Assembly: GCA_021323855.1 (NCBI GenBank)
Contig: JAJPKE010000015.1
Span: 1-64,000 of the forward strand
Direction: 5' to 3'
DNA: 64,000 bases
Source of the DNA: Chloroflexota bacterium
GTDB taxonomy: Bacteria; Chloroflexota; Ktedonobacteria; Ktedonobacterales; JADMIN01
The notes under the pieces were generated by a model. The model saw nothing but the letters and a program-made list of their open reading frames with translations. It was not told where the DNA came from and did no database searches. The translations under genes and the position numbers were made by a program. Shown in pieces: positions 7,846 to 16,981 of this stretch (positions within the stretch are counted from its first letter, which is position 1; each line of letters begins with the position of its first letter).

Positions 7846-10800
7846 TCAGACGTTGGCGAGCGTGAGAAAATGGAGATTGTTGCCCTCGCCAACGATGATC
7901 CGTTGCCCGTTCCGGCTCACCGCCAGACACCTGAGTTCACTTTCCGCTGGCCAGCGAGCTACTTCGCCCCCTGTCTGTGCATCCCAGAGCCGCAGGGTCG
8001 CATCATCGGACACACTGAGGATAAAGCGGCCATCGGGGCTGAAGACGCCAGCATTCACCTCTCCGCTATGCCAGAAGGCGCGCAGCTCTTCTCCTGTTTG
8101 CACATCCCAGAGGCGGAGCGTCATATCACTGGATGCGCTGAGGATATATGTGCTATCAGGGCTGAAGACGCACGTATTGATGCTTTGTGTGTGCCCCCAG
8201 AACGCACGAACTTCATCTCCTGTCTGCGCATCCCACAATATGAGAGGAAAATGTTTCTCTGTCAGGCTAAATAGTGCCCCTTTTCCACCCAGGACGTAGC
8301 GGCCATCAGGGCTGATGGCGCAAGCGGTCACCGTACTGGCATACTCATCGCTCTGTTCCTGGTACATGTAGATGAGTTCTCTCGTTTCGACATCCCACAG
8401 CCGGACACCGATATCCCGGAGATCTCCTGACGTACTCACGATGTAGCGGCCATTGGGGCTGATGGCGCAAGACTCTATTCGTTCCGTATGATCCTGGAAA
8501 ATGGCGCTTTGCTCGCCCGTTGTGACATCCCACAGGCGGAGGGTGCTATCCTGCGATCCACTGAGAGCGTACTTGCCATCGGGGCTAAACGCACACGTTA
8601 GAACCATTTTGGTATGTCCCTGGAGGATGCGCACCGGCTCCTCGGTCTCAACATTCCAGAGCCGCAGCGTGTTATCTCTGGAAGCGCTAAGAGCATAGGT
8701 GCCATCAGGGCTGAAGGCGCAGGACCATATGAGATCAGAATGGCCCTGAATGGTGGTGCTCTGTTGGTTTATCTGATCTACTGTAGCACGCTCGATATTC
8801 GCGACATTCCAGAGTCGTTGTGTGTTATCGTTCGATGCGCTCAGCGCGTACTGACCATCTGGGCTAAATGTGCAGGCGCTTACCCTGGCTGTATGTCCCT
8901 GAAAGGTATGGAGCGGCGCGCCCGTTTGCAGGTTCCAGAGGCGGAGGGTGAAGTCATCAGATGCGCTCAGGAGGTGGTTTCCATCCGGGCTGAAGGCAAG
9001 AGCATTCACATAGGCGGTATGACCGGCGAACGTGCGCAGCGCCTTCCCCGTTTGCGTCTCCCACAGGTGTATCGTGTAATCGCTCAGCGTTCCGAGGATA
9101 TACCGCCCATCCGGGCTGAAGACGCAGGTATGGATCAACCCATTCTGCACCTGAAGGGTGTAGAGCGGTCGCCGTTTCTCGTTCTGTACATCCCAGACGA
9201 GGATGCTGGCGTTCCAGGACTCGGCATCGCTCGATGCGCTCAAGGCATAGCGCCCATCCAGGCTGAAGGCAAGGGCGCCCATCGCGCTGCGTCGCCCCTG
9301 AACGGCATGCGAGTGAGCCGTGCGTCTCTGCTCGATATGCGAGATGTCCCAGAGACGCAGGACATGATCTTCCGATGCGCTCAGGATTTGCGCGCCATCC
9401 GGGCTGAACATACAGGTCTTGATTTCAGCGAAATGCCCCAGGAGCGTAGCAACCAATTCGCCGGTTTCCACGCTCCACAGCCGCAGTATGCCGTCGCGCG
9501 CGCCACTCAGCACATACCGGCCATCAGGGCTGAACGCAAAAGCATGAATCCAGTTGGGATATCCCTGGCGTGTCTCAGTTGGCCCCTGAAATGTGCGGAC
9601 AACAGTTCCTGTCTGGATATCCCATACCTCTACGGTAGAGGCGGAAGTACCGCCTACACTCAGGACATAGCGTCCGTCTGGGCTAAAGATGCAGGCGCTG
9701 ATGCTGCCTGGCGTTTTCTGGAACGCGAGTCGTTCTTCCCCTGTTTGCACATCCCAGAGCCGTATGGTGTGGTCCTGGGGCACGCTCAGCACATAGCGCC
9801 CGTCGGGGCTGAAAACACAGGCGCCTGTATAGGTATTGTGTGGCATGATGCGCAGCAAATCGCCGCCCGCTTTATCCAGCGTTTGTGAGGTCAGCGCGAA
9901 ATGCGGGTCGGGCCACATCGGCCAATCATGCAGCAATGGATAGACCGACGGCGCGCGTACCCGTAGCTGGTTCGGCAGTTCCTGTGGCGCGCTGTCGAGG
10001 ATATGGCGGCTCAACTCCAACGCTTGTTTGAGCATTTGAGGGCTGCTGTCTTCGTTCGTCAGATACGAGAGGTCATCTACTGCGGCCTGTGTTGAGCCAG
10101 CCTGAATGCGCGCCTGGAGAAACTCCGCGTCGAAGAGCGTCGCGTGGAGTTCGTCCCATAATTGGCCTGCCGCCTGTTGGAAGGCCAATTCGCTGACCAT
10201 CCGTTCATTGACGATACCGCGCGGGCGCTCGGTGGTATTCACGAGGTAGGGCGCCTGCCCGGAGACTCTGCTGAAATAGTGAGCGAGGTCCCGGTGGCGT
10301 GCGCTGTTCGTGTCGCCGGAGAGATAACGGCTTTCGATGGCGCTCTGCACCTGCTGATGGTAAAACGCGAGCACAGCCGTCTGGTCCACGGCGCGTTCGG
10401 TCAACCCCCACTCGATATCGGCATAGAGCCGCGCCCAGAGGACCGCCGGAAAGTGTTTCCCCTCCGGCGCAAACAAGTACGAGCGTGTCATATCACGAAC
10501 AAGATCGGGATGCTGGTCAATGACGGCGAGCACTTCATCTTCAGTGAGGCCATGCTTGCCGGCGGCGATGAGTCCCAGCGCGTAGGACGGCAATACCTTC
10601 CCATGCTGCGTCTCCTCTTCCATCTCCCCTAGCCAGGCGCCGATGAGACCCGGAACCGTTGGCTGGAGTGGCGGAAGCTCAGTTCTCCACGATGGCCAGC
10701 GGCGCGCTCGTTCGGCAATCACGCGCAGGCCGAGCGGGTTAGGATGGTCCCGATAGTAGGCTTCGATGGCTGCCAACTGGTCAGGCGTACAGGCACGGCC

Positions 10801-12288
10801 CTCATCTCTGAGCCACGCGCCAAACAAGGTCATAGCGTCGCCAACGGCGGGTGGTCGAACAGTCATCTGCGCAGTGGCGGGCAGGCGAGACTGGATGGCG
10901 TCACTGTCAGCTCCCGGCAGCATCGAGATGATCAGGTGGACGTGAGGCGGTAACGTTGCTGGAATCCACCGGCTGAGGTGTTGCTGGTCCTGGGAATGGC
11001 TCTGAGGATGGTCGCCCTGAAGCTGGTCAAGGGCGTCTACCAGCAGCATGAGTGGGCGATCAGCCGTTGCCAGCCCCAGGAAAACAGGCAATTGGCGTTC
11101 GCGTTCGGCAAAGGAGTCTGGCACCACCAGATCGTTGGGGTGAGGGTAGGCGGCCAGCAGATCGCGCTCGATGCCAGCCAACAGGTCGCTGACATGCGAG
11201 ACCGTCGTGGAGCCGCCAATGAAATACTGCTGGTGGAGGACGTTTGTGTAGGTGGTAAGCGCAGCCTCCGCCGCTTTGAGCAGCAATGAGGTTTTGCCGA
11301 TGCCGGGGACGCCGGAGAGCAGCAATGGCGTCGCGGCAGGAGCGGACAGATAAGCGGCAATGCGTGCCAATGCGTCTTGCTGGCCAGCGAAATGGCGCAG
11401 CCGGTCGCGCGCGAAGGCAAGGTGCGCCAGCGCATCGCGGTCATCGGCTTGCTCTCCAGCAGAGCGCGCCAGCGCCCTATCAATACGCTGCGTCAGCGCC
11501 TGTTGTATCTGGGTGCAAAACGCTTCGATTGATTCATCACTGATGTGGCCATCAATCACCTCGGCGTTGTACGTCTGGTAGTGTTCTCCATAGGCGGTGC
11601 GCAGATTGGCGATCAATGCAGCCAGGTGTTCTCTACCCAGCGTGGTTGGCTCTTTGAAGTGGTCTGGAGCGCCAGCGTTGGTCATCCGGCGATGGAGAAT
11701 CAGTGGGGTTGCCGTTGGAGACCCTTGATAAATGCCAGCGTCAATCTCTTGCTCGGTCACGGAGGCCGTCAGCGCAACACGAGTCTGATGTGAAACCGGC
11801 GCGGTGTCGCATGCCCCGCTGAGCGCATCATGCAACATCACGCTCTCCTGCTCCCAGCCATCTCCGCGTGGACGCAGCACATATGCAGCGAGAACGGCGT
11901 TGGTGTCCAGGCGATACCAGCGTTGCGCCAGTGTGCGCGCGCTTTCCGAGAGGTGCGCCATGAGCAGGTCAAAATCCATCTGGGGAATGGCTTCAGCGAG
12001 CATGCGTGTGCCATAGCGATCACCAAGCAATGCGACGAAGTTGACATCGGGCGAGATGCGCTGGCAACGGCCAATTTCTTCCAGGCAGGCGCGCACGACA
12101 TACTGGTCTGCGCTGGCTGATTCTGAAATTCCCCAGCGCAGATCAATCGGCAGGAATCGCGCACCGCGTTCCAGGCAATAGCGACGCAGCGCAGGGAAGA
12201 CGCGCGCCTGCAAGGCATCGCGCTCGGTTTGGAAATCAGCGAAGGTCGAACTGAAGAAGACGCGAATGACCGGAGCGAGATGTGGCAT
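7846..12288 (-). CDS. DUF4062-STAND NTPase-WD40 repeat giant protein
   Basis: 1480 residues from the ATG at 12288, which follows GAGG; the frame extends upstream to 12489 but that part has no family features. Order: DUF4062 (about 8-105; VIRVFFSSTFADFQTERD), a helical linker, a STAND/NACHT-like NTPase with P-loop GVPGIGKTS (326-334) and Walker B LMLLVDALDQL (about 425), a helical region, then 15 WD40 units from about residue 830 (repeated FSPDGRY...LRLWD), enough for two seven-bladed propellers. This order recalls animal NWD1/NPHP3-type proteins and bacterial STAND sensors, which oligomerise after ligand binding. No separate effector domain was recognised except DUF4062. A sensing or conflict role is inferred. 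Confidence 0.92.
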   Translation of the reverse strand: MPHLAPVIRVFFSSTFADFQTERDALQARVFPALRRYCLERGARFLPIDLRWGISESASADQYVVRACLEEIGRCQRISPDVNFVALLGDRYGTRMLAEAIPQMDFDLLMAHLSESARTLAQRWYRLDTNAVLAAYVLRPRGDGWEQESVMLHDALSGACDTAPVSHQTRVALTASVTEQEIDAGIYQGSPTATPLILHRRMTNAGAPDHFKEPTTLGREHLAALIANLRTAYGEHYQTYNAEVIDGHISDESIEAFCTQIQQALTQRIDRALARSAGEQADDRDALAHLAFARDRLRHFAGQQDALARIAAYLSAPAATPLLLSGVPGIGKTSLLLKAAEAALTTYTNVLHQQYFIGGSTTVSHVSDLLAGIERDLLAAYPHPNDLVVPDSFAERERQLPVFLGLATADRPLMLLVDALDQLQGDHPQSHSQDQQHLSRWIPATLPPHVHLIISMLPGADSDAIQSRLPATAQMTVRPPAVGDAMTLFGAWLRDEGRACTPDQLAAIEAYYRDHPNPLGLRVIAERARRWPSWRTELPPLQPTVPGLIGAWLGEMEEETQHGKVLPSYALGLIAAGKHGLTEDEVLAVIDQHPDLVRDMTRSYLFAPEGKHFPAVLWARLYADIEWGLTERAVDQTAVLAFYHQQVQSAIESRYLSGDTNSARHRDLAHYFSRVSGQAPYLVNTTERPRGIVNERMVSELAFQQAAGQLWDELHATLFDAEFLQARIQAGSTQAAVDDLSYLTNEDSSPQMLKQALELSRHILDSAPQELPNQLRVRAPSVYPLLHDWPMWPDPHFALTSQTLDKAGGDLLRIMPHNTYTGACVFSPDGRYVLSVPQDHTIRLWDVQTGEERLAFQKTPGSISACIFSPDGRYVLSVGGTSASTVEVWDIQTGTVVRTFQGPTETRQGYPNWIHAFAFSPDGRYVLSGARDGILRLWSVETGELVATLLGHFAEIKTCMFSPDGAQILSASEDHVLRLWDISHIEQRRTAHSHAVQGRRSAMGALAFSLDGRYALSASSDAESWNASILVWDVQNEKRRPLYTLQVQNGLIHTCVFSPDGRYILGTLSDYTIHLWETQTGKALRTFAGHTAYVNALAFSPDGNHLLSASDDFTLRLWNLQTGAPLHTFQGHTARVSACTFSPDGQYALSASNDNTQRLWNVANIERATVDQINQQSTTIQGHSDLIWSCAFSPDGTYALSASRDNTLRLWNVETEEPVRILQGHTKMVLTCAFSPDGKYALSGSQDSTLRLWDVTTGEQSAIFQDHTERIESCAISPNGRYIVSTSGDLRDIGVRLWDVETRELIYMYQEQSDEYASTVTACAISPDGRYVLGGKGALFSLTEKHFPLILWDAQTGDEVRAFWGHTQSINTCVFSPDSTYILSASSDMTLRLWDVQTGEELRAFWHSGEVNAGVFSPDGRFILSVSDDATLRLWDAQTGGEVARWPAESELRCLAVSRNGQRIIVGEGNNLHFLTLANV

Positions 12289-12424
12289 ATGGTCCTCTAT
12301 TTCCTGTACAAAATCACAGTTGGTTTCTATGGTTTCTATGGTCTTTACGCCACTTCGCGCCCATCTGAATGTGCTGTGGCCACACCAGCTACACCGGCTA
12401 CATCTGCCCGGATCAGCCGCGTGC

Positions 12425-12757
12425 TCAACTATCAGTGTCCGGGCTGGTGGGGTCCAACCACGAGCGTTGACGAGGAGAATCACTGGCAAGTGTCGTATGG
12501 GTGAGCTTACCCGTACTCTCCAATTGCTCTAGCGCCCGTCGCACGATGCCTTCGCGGGTACTTCCCTGCTGATGATAGAGATTCAGGCTTTGCTCTAGCA
12601 TGGCCTGCGCAGCGGACGGTTGCCCTTGTCTGGCGAGCGCATAGCCAAGCGCCAGCAGGATATCAGCTCGCTCAGGAGCGGATTGATGAGCGCGTTGCAG
12701 TACGCGATACTCTTGATGAGAGTATACACTATTTCTATAAATTATCCAGCCGGGCAT
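12425..12757 (-). CDS. Small TPR-like protein or TPR gene remnant
   Basis: 110 codons ending 136 bases before the STAND gene. Residues about 18-82 form two TPR-like helical hairpins (PERADILLALGYALARQGQP, then AMLEQSLNLYHQQGSTREGIVRRALEQLE). No ribosome site precedes the ATG at 12757, and the P450 gene ends 8 bases away, so this may be the 3' remnant of a longer TPR gene. Confidence 0.4.
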   Translation of the reverse strand: MPGWIIYRNSVYSHQEYRVLQRAHQSAPERADILLALGYALARQGQPSAAQAMLEQSLNLYHQQGSTREGIVRRALEQLESTGKLTHTTLASDSPRQRSWLDPTSPDTDS

Positions 12758-12764
12758 CTATGCT

Positions 12765-14021
12765 TTATACAAATGCCAGCGGCAGGCGTTGCAGGCCACG
12801 GAAGGAGATGGTGTCGCGCCATTGGGGCGTCTCATCCAGCATGCGCAGGTGTGGATGGCGGCGCAACAAGGACTGGATGGCGACCTGCCCTTCCAGCCGG
12901 GCCAGCGGCGCACCCAGACAATAGTGCATACCCATACCGAAGGTAAGGTGACGGTTCTCGCGGCGCGTGATGTCCAGCCGTTCGGGGTCAGGGAAGACGT
13001 CTGGGTCGTGGTTGCCGGAGCTAAGCAGCAGGTTGAGCGTCTGCCCGCGCTGAATCACCTTGCCGCTGACCTCGATATCTTCGCTGGCAACGCGCGAGGT
13101 CATCTGGCTGGAGGCATCATAGCGCAGAAACTCCTCGACGGCGGAGGGCATCAGATCGGGTTGCGCGCAAAGCAGCGCAAACTGGTCCGGGAAGCGCATC
13201 AACGCCAGCATACCGTTGCCAATGAGGTTGACGGTGGTTTCGTGGCCGGCGATGAAAAGCGTCGTCAGCGTGACGATCAACTCAGGCTCGCTCAATTGGT
13301 CGCGCTGATCCTGCGCCTGAATCAGCCCGCTGAGGATGTCGTCGCGAAGCGCCTGGCGCCGTTCCTCGATGATCTGCTGGAAGAATGGGTAGATTTCCAG
13401 CGCCACCTGGCTCGCCGCCAGATAAATCTCCGGCGATTGCTTGCAATCCAGCGCCTGTACCAGCACCCGCGCCCAGCGGATCAACTGCTCGCGCGAGTCC
13501 ACCCTGACGCCCAGCATCTCTGAGATGATCGTCGTCGTCAGTGGCAGCGCATAGTCGTTGATGACATCGAGTTGCCCCTGCGCATCGGCGGCATCCAGCA
13601 ATTCATCGGCGACGGCCTGTACACGCGGACGTAGCTTCTCGATCTGGCGCGGCGTGAAGGCGCTGCTGACGAGATTGCGCAGGCGTGTATGCGCCGGTGG
13701 ATCGGCAAACAGCAGCGATTGGCTGGTGAGCGAGAGATAGAGTTGCACGGCATCGGGGAGCGCCGCCTGCGACGCCGTGCGGTCGTCATCCGGGAGCCGG
13801 TGAACGAAACGCTGATCTTTGAGGATGCGCATGATATCTGCATGGCGCGCGATATGCCACATGCCTGCTATTCCTGGCTCGAACGACATGCCCCAGTGAA
13901 CCGGGTCCTCGTTGCGCAGGCGGTGATAGAACGGATACGGATCGAGATGGAAGGCTGGCGCGAAAAGGTCGAACCAATCGACGGATGGCGCAGTCGTCGT
14001 GGTCGTCGTAGGCGTCTCCAT
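12765..14021 (-). CDS. Cytochrome P450
   Basis: 418 residues, a soluble bacterial class P450 monooxygenase. Seen: the I-helix AGHETT (oxygen activation, about 245), the ExxR motif EEFLR, and the heme loop FGMGMHYCLGAPLAR with axial Cys368. The N-terminus has a run of Thr codons and no membrane anchor. The start ATG at 14021 follows GAGGGG. No ferredoxin or ferredoxin reductase gene adjoins, so the redox partner is elsewhere. It is closest in style to CYP107/CYP109-like enzymes, but the substrate cannot be told. Confidence 0.95.
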   Translation of the reverse strand: METPTTTTTTAPSVDWFDLFAPAFHLDPYPFYHRLRNEDPVHWGMSFEPGIAGMWHIARHADIMRILKDQRFVHRLPDDDRTASQAALPDAVQLYLSLTSQSLLFADPPAHTRLRNLVSSAFTPRQIEKLRPRVQAVADELLDAADAQGQLDVINDYALPLTTTIISEMLGVRVDSREQLIRWARVLVQALDCKQSPEIYLAASQVALEIYPFFQQIIEERRQALRDDILSGLIQAQDQRDQLSEPELIVTLTTLFIAGHETTVNLIGNGMLALMRFPDQFALLCAQPDLMPSAVEEFLRYDASSQMTSRVASEDIEVSGKVIQRGQTLNLLLSSGNHDPDVFPDPERLDITRRENRHLTFGMGMHYCLGAPLARLEGQVAIQSLLRRHPHLRMLDETPQWRDTISFRGLQRLPLAFV

Positions 14022-14039
14022 TGGCGTTCCCCTCTCGCG

Positions 14040-14873
14040 CTAGCGCGATGCCGTATCGGATGGCCTGGCAAGCCGCAGTCGCTCTCTATCACTTCCCTGA
14101 AGCAGTCCACGCCGGAAACCATCCGCCGCCGCCTGCAACGCCTCGCGAACCATTTCGCTGATCGAGACGGTTTGCCCATCAGCCAGGATAACTTTGACGT
14201 TGCCCATCAGCACGAACACGTCTATCTCCAACTGTGATGCCGCTGGCTCAGTGGTGGGAATATGTTCTTCGTGGCCGGACGTGACCACCCCGCTGGCGCC
14301 TTCGCCCAGCATATTGGTGTCGCTCAGCAGCACGGTTGAGCGCACGGTGACGCGCACATTGCGGGGCACAAAGATCATCGCGTCGCCCATGATGACCCGC
14401 ACCCGCATCTTTGCCTGTGGTGGAATCTCAGCCTTGCGCAGATCGAGTCGTATCCCACCCATGAATGCCACTGCCTCGGACTCTGGCGCGAGCTTCCAGG
14501 GACGGCGCAGCTTCTTCACCTGTCCCATGAAGGCTACCATGCGCTTGCGAGGCACGCTCGAAGTGGTTGTGGCTAGCGGATGGGGCCGCTCCAGGATGGC
14601 CAGCGACGCGCCAGGTGAGGCAGGTAACTCGCGCAAGATGACCTGGCATTCGTCAGCGTTCTGTGCCAGCACCAGCGCATCGAGCGCGCGCCGAAACGTC
14701 TCGAACTCGATATCGCCGCGCTCATAGCGCGCACGTACATCTTGAATGGCGGCTTGCTGCGCCGCCAGGGGTGTCGTGGTCGTTGAGGTTGCCGGTGTTG
14801 GTTGTGTCGGTTCCACACTGCGCTCCGTTTCGTTCCGCCTGCTGGTAGCAATGGGCAGCGCGTCATATCTCAT
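14040..14873 (-). CDS. LiaF-like protein with SHOCT-like N-terminal domain
   Basis: 277 residues. Residues about 42-85 form a DUF1707/SHOCT-like helical pair (RARYERGDIEFETFRRALDAL). Residues about 110-250 form a repetitive beta domain like the C-terminal part of LiaF/YvqF cell-envelope stress proteins (VAFMGGIRLDLRKAEIPP, MRVRVIMGDAMIFVP, ITVLMGNVKV-like). No membrane helices are present, unlike full LiaF. A role in envelope stress sensing is inferred from the fold. It lies 18 bases before the P450 gene on the same strand. Confidence 0.75.
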   Translation of the reverse strand: MRYDALPIATSRRNETERSVEPTQPTPATSTTTTPLAAQQAAIQDVRARYERGDIEFETFRRALDALVLAQNADECQVILRELPASPGASLAILERPHPLATTTSSVPRKRMVAFMGQVKKLRRPWKLAPESEAVAFMGGIRLDLRKAEIPPQAKMRVRVIMGDAMIFVPRNVRVTVRSTVLLSDTNMLGEGASGVVTSGHEEHIPTTEPAASQLEIDVFVLMGNVKVILADGQTVSISEMVREALQAAADGFRRGLLQGSDRERLRLARPSDTASR

Positions 14874-14980
14874 TATCCCACAGAACAGGCTACCGGATGA
14901 TTTCTATACCCACCAGTACGTTAACGATGATACGTGCGTTGCAGCAACAAATCAAGGGGTACCACCTGACAAGAGGTGCC

Positions 14981-15619
14981 TCATTCTGGCTGAACGGAGT
15001 GGAGGATGGCGGAGCGAATCAGTTCGATGGCGACGTGGTTCTCGCCGCCCTCCGGCACGATGATGTCGGCGTAGCGTTTCGACGGCTCGACAAAGGCAAT
15101 GTGCATCGGTCGGACGGTGGCAAGATATTGCGAGACCACACTCTCCACCGTCCGCCCACGGTCGCGTACATCGCGCAGCAACCGGCGAATGAAGCGCAGG
15201 TCAGCATCGGTATCCACAAAGACCTTGACATCGAAGAGGTTGCGCAGTCTCGGCTCCACGAAGAGCAAGATGCCCTCGACGATCAGCACCGGACGCGACT
15301 CAACGGTGATGGTCTCAGGCGCGCGGGCGTAAGCGGCGAAGTCGTAGACGGGGCGCTGAATCGAGTGGCCCGCTAGCAATGCCTGGATATGTGCCAGCAG
15401 CAGGTCAACCTCGATGGTATCGGGGTGATCCCAATTGATCGCGGCGCGTTCCGTCTCTGAGACATGTTGGTATTCACGATAATAGGCGTCTTCGGGCAAC
15501 TCCGCCACGCGCTCGCGTCCGACTGCCTCGATGATGGCGCGTGCCACCGTCGTCTTGCCTGCGCCCGTCCCGCCGGCCACCCCTACCACCAGCGGCTTGC
15601 GTCCGGCGAAACTGTTCAT
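14981..15619 (-). CDS. udk: Uridine kinase
   Basis: 212 residues; phosphorylates uridine and cytidine in pyrimidine salvage. Seen: P-loop GGTGAGKTT (16-24), DAYY after the first strand, the NWDHPDT motif, the YDFAAYAR substrate segment, EGILLF, and RRLLRDVRDRGRT lid region. Length matches the family. The vWA-winged helix gene ends 21 bases upstream on the same strand, so udk could be read through from that operon. Confidence 0.95.
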   Translation of the reverse strand: MNSFAGRKPLVVGVAGGTGAGKTTVARAIIEAVGRERVAELPEDAYYREYQHVSETERAAINWDHPDTIEVDLLLAHIQALLAGHSIQRPVYDFAAYARAPETITVESRPVLIVEGILLFVEPRLRNLFDVKVFVDTDADLRFIRRLLRDVRDRGRTVESVVSQYLATVRPMHIAFVEPSKRYADIIVPEGGENHVAIELIRSAILHSVQPE

Positions 15620-15640
15620 GCCTGAGTCCTCGAAATACTG

Positions 15641-16465
15641 CTATATCAGTTCTTTGCGCTTCAGACGGTCTATACTGGCCGTCACATCCGTGATGTTCAA
15701 TCCGGTCGCCCTGGCGATGCTGGCCGGTGTTGCACTTGAACTATAGGCCGCCATGACTACGCGGTCAATATCCACTTTGCCGAATTCACCCATTGTGATC
15801 GTCAACACATTGTTGATGAGGGTACCTGCACTGGCCAGCGGGACATACTGGCCTCCACTGTTTTTGGCTATCTGCTGAAAAGTGCGCTGCATATCGCGGT
15901 CGTTACCGATGCCCAGGCAGAAAATCGTGATACCTTTCTCCCTCGCCTCCTGCGCCACCGTCTGTACGTTATGCCCACAGGGGCAGCCACGCGAGAACCC
16001 ATCGCCAGATGCTCCCTCGCCATGCGGAGGAGCATCGCCCGCCAGCAAGATCACTTTATGAGAACCTTTGCGCCATTGCATGCGATACACTGCATCGTAG
16101 ATGCCATCAACGACCGCTTCAGGCCCGTCGCCGCCGCCTTCGGCACTTGCCCTATTGAGCGCCTGCTGTGTCTGCTCCAGATTTTCAGAAAGTGGAGACA
16201 GATTAGTGACGAACGAGCTATCTTCTGGTGGATGGTCGCGATAGAGAACGAGTCCATACGCCATTTTGGGTTTCATGCTATGTGTCGCCAGCTTACTTGC
16301 AAATGCCTTGAGTTCTTTGCGGGTAGCGTCAATATAGCTGGACATGCTACCAGTTGCGTCCATCACGAAACAGATATCCACCTGGCGTAAGGCTTCGTCG
16401 GCGTCAAACAGTGGGTTTCCCGAACGGTCATGGTGTCCGCCTGGCGGTTCATAGCGGCGAGGCAT
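15641..16465 (-). CDS. vWA protein with C-terminal winged-helix-like segment
   Basis: 274 residues from the ATG at 16465 (AGGAG upstream). Residues about 29-215 form a von Willebrand A domain with MIDAS DATGS (Asp36, Thr38, Ser40) and a second metal motif AGDAPPHG. It is most like vWA domains found with alpha-kinases. Residues about 225-274 (VDIDRVVMAAYSSSATPASIARATGLNITDVTASIDRLKRKELI) look like a winged helix with a recognition helix. That pairing suggests an output that touches DNA, which is inference. Last gene of the nine-gene vWA/kinase/phosphatase operon. Confidence 0.85.
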   Translation of the reverse strand: MPRRYEPPGGHHDRSGNPLFDADEALRQVDICFVMDATGSMSSYIDATRKELKAFASKLATHSMKPKMAYGLVLYRDHPPEDSSFVTNLSPLSENLEQTQQALNRASAEGGGDGPEAVVDGIYDAVYRMQWRKGSHKVILLAGDAPPHGEGASGDGFSRGCPCGHNVQTVAQEAREKGITIFCLGIGNDRDMQRTFQQIAKNSGGQYVPLASAGTLINNVLTITMGEFGKVDIDRVVMAAYSSSATPASIARATGLNITDVTASIDRLKRKELI

Positions 16466-16591
16466 GGTTGTATTCTCCTCACATACTGCAAATACAACAT
16501 TCGATGAAACAACAAACAACAACAATTGACGCATGACAGGAATGTACGCAATTGCTGGGACTCCTCACCCCACACACCACCCCTCGGCGCC

Positions 16592-16954
16592 TCACGGTGT
16601 ACCTGGTGGTTTGTGTGTGCGAATCACCCGTGTACCTGAAGACGCGGGGACAGGAGGCGTCGCGCGAATGCCAGAGGCGCTTGCACCGGTAGGCGAATAG
16701 CTCCGTATCACCTTAGCGCCGTGTGGCGCAGGGGGCGTAGGAGGGCGATAGGGGCCGACGACTGGATTGACAACTGGGTTGACGACCGGCGTCCCAGCCG
16801 CAATGCCCCGCAAAAACTTGCCGTAGGTGGCTTGCCTGAGCGCTCCTGTACTGATTGCCGCGCGCTCGGTAGCAGGAATAGTAAACGTCGGCCAGGGAAC
16901 ACGGTTGCTGGTTTGCGCCTCTGGGAGAGCTGGAACAGCAGTTGGCGTCGCCAT
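16592..16954 (-). CDS. Small Pro/Ser/Thr-rich protein of unknown function
   Basis: 120 residues from the ATG at 16954, 8 bases after GAGGTGAG. No domain is recognised. The C-terminal half repeats a motif, AKVIRSYSPTG and TRVIRTHKPPG, and has several Ser/Thr-Pro sites; the middle reads VVNPVVNPVVGP. It lies 27 bases after the kinase gene in the operon. A phosphorylation substrate of the kinase/phosphatase pair is possible, by inference only. Confidence 0.65.
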   Translation of the reverse strand: MATPTAVPALPEAQTSNRVPWPTFTIPATERAAISTGALRQATYGKFLRGIAAGTPVVNPVVNPVVGPYRPPTPPAPHGAKVIRSYSPTGASASGIRATPPVPASSGTRVIRTHKPPGTP

Positions 16955-16981
16955 AAGACTTCTCACCTCATTTCTGGCAGA

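Noticed and set aside
7990-9850. Regularly spaced similar DNA units suggesting a CRISPR or satellite array
   Set aside because: Units are about 120-130 bases, diverged, in frame, and encode WD40 repeats.
8614-9888. Long open frame on the plus strand over the WD40 region
   Set aside because: It mirrors the repeated WD40 codons of the minus-strand gene and has no independent domain or ribosome site.
12289-12489. 67-residue N-terminal extension of the STAND protein
   Set aside because: The DUF4062 fold starts just after the ATG at 12288, which has its own GAGG site; the extension is without family similarity.
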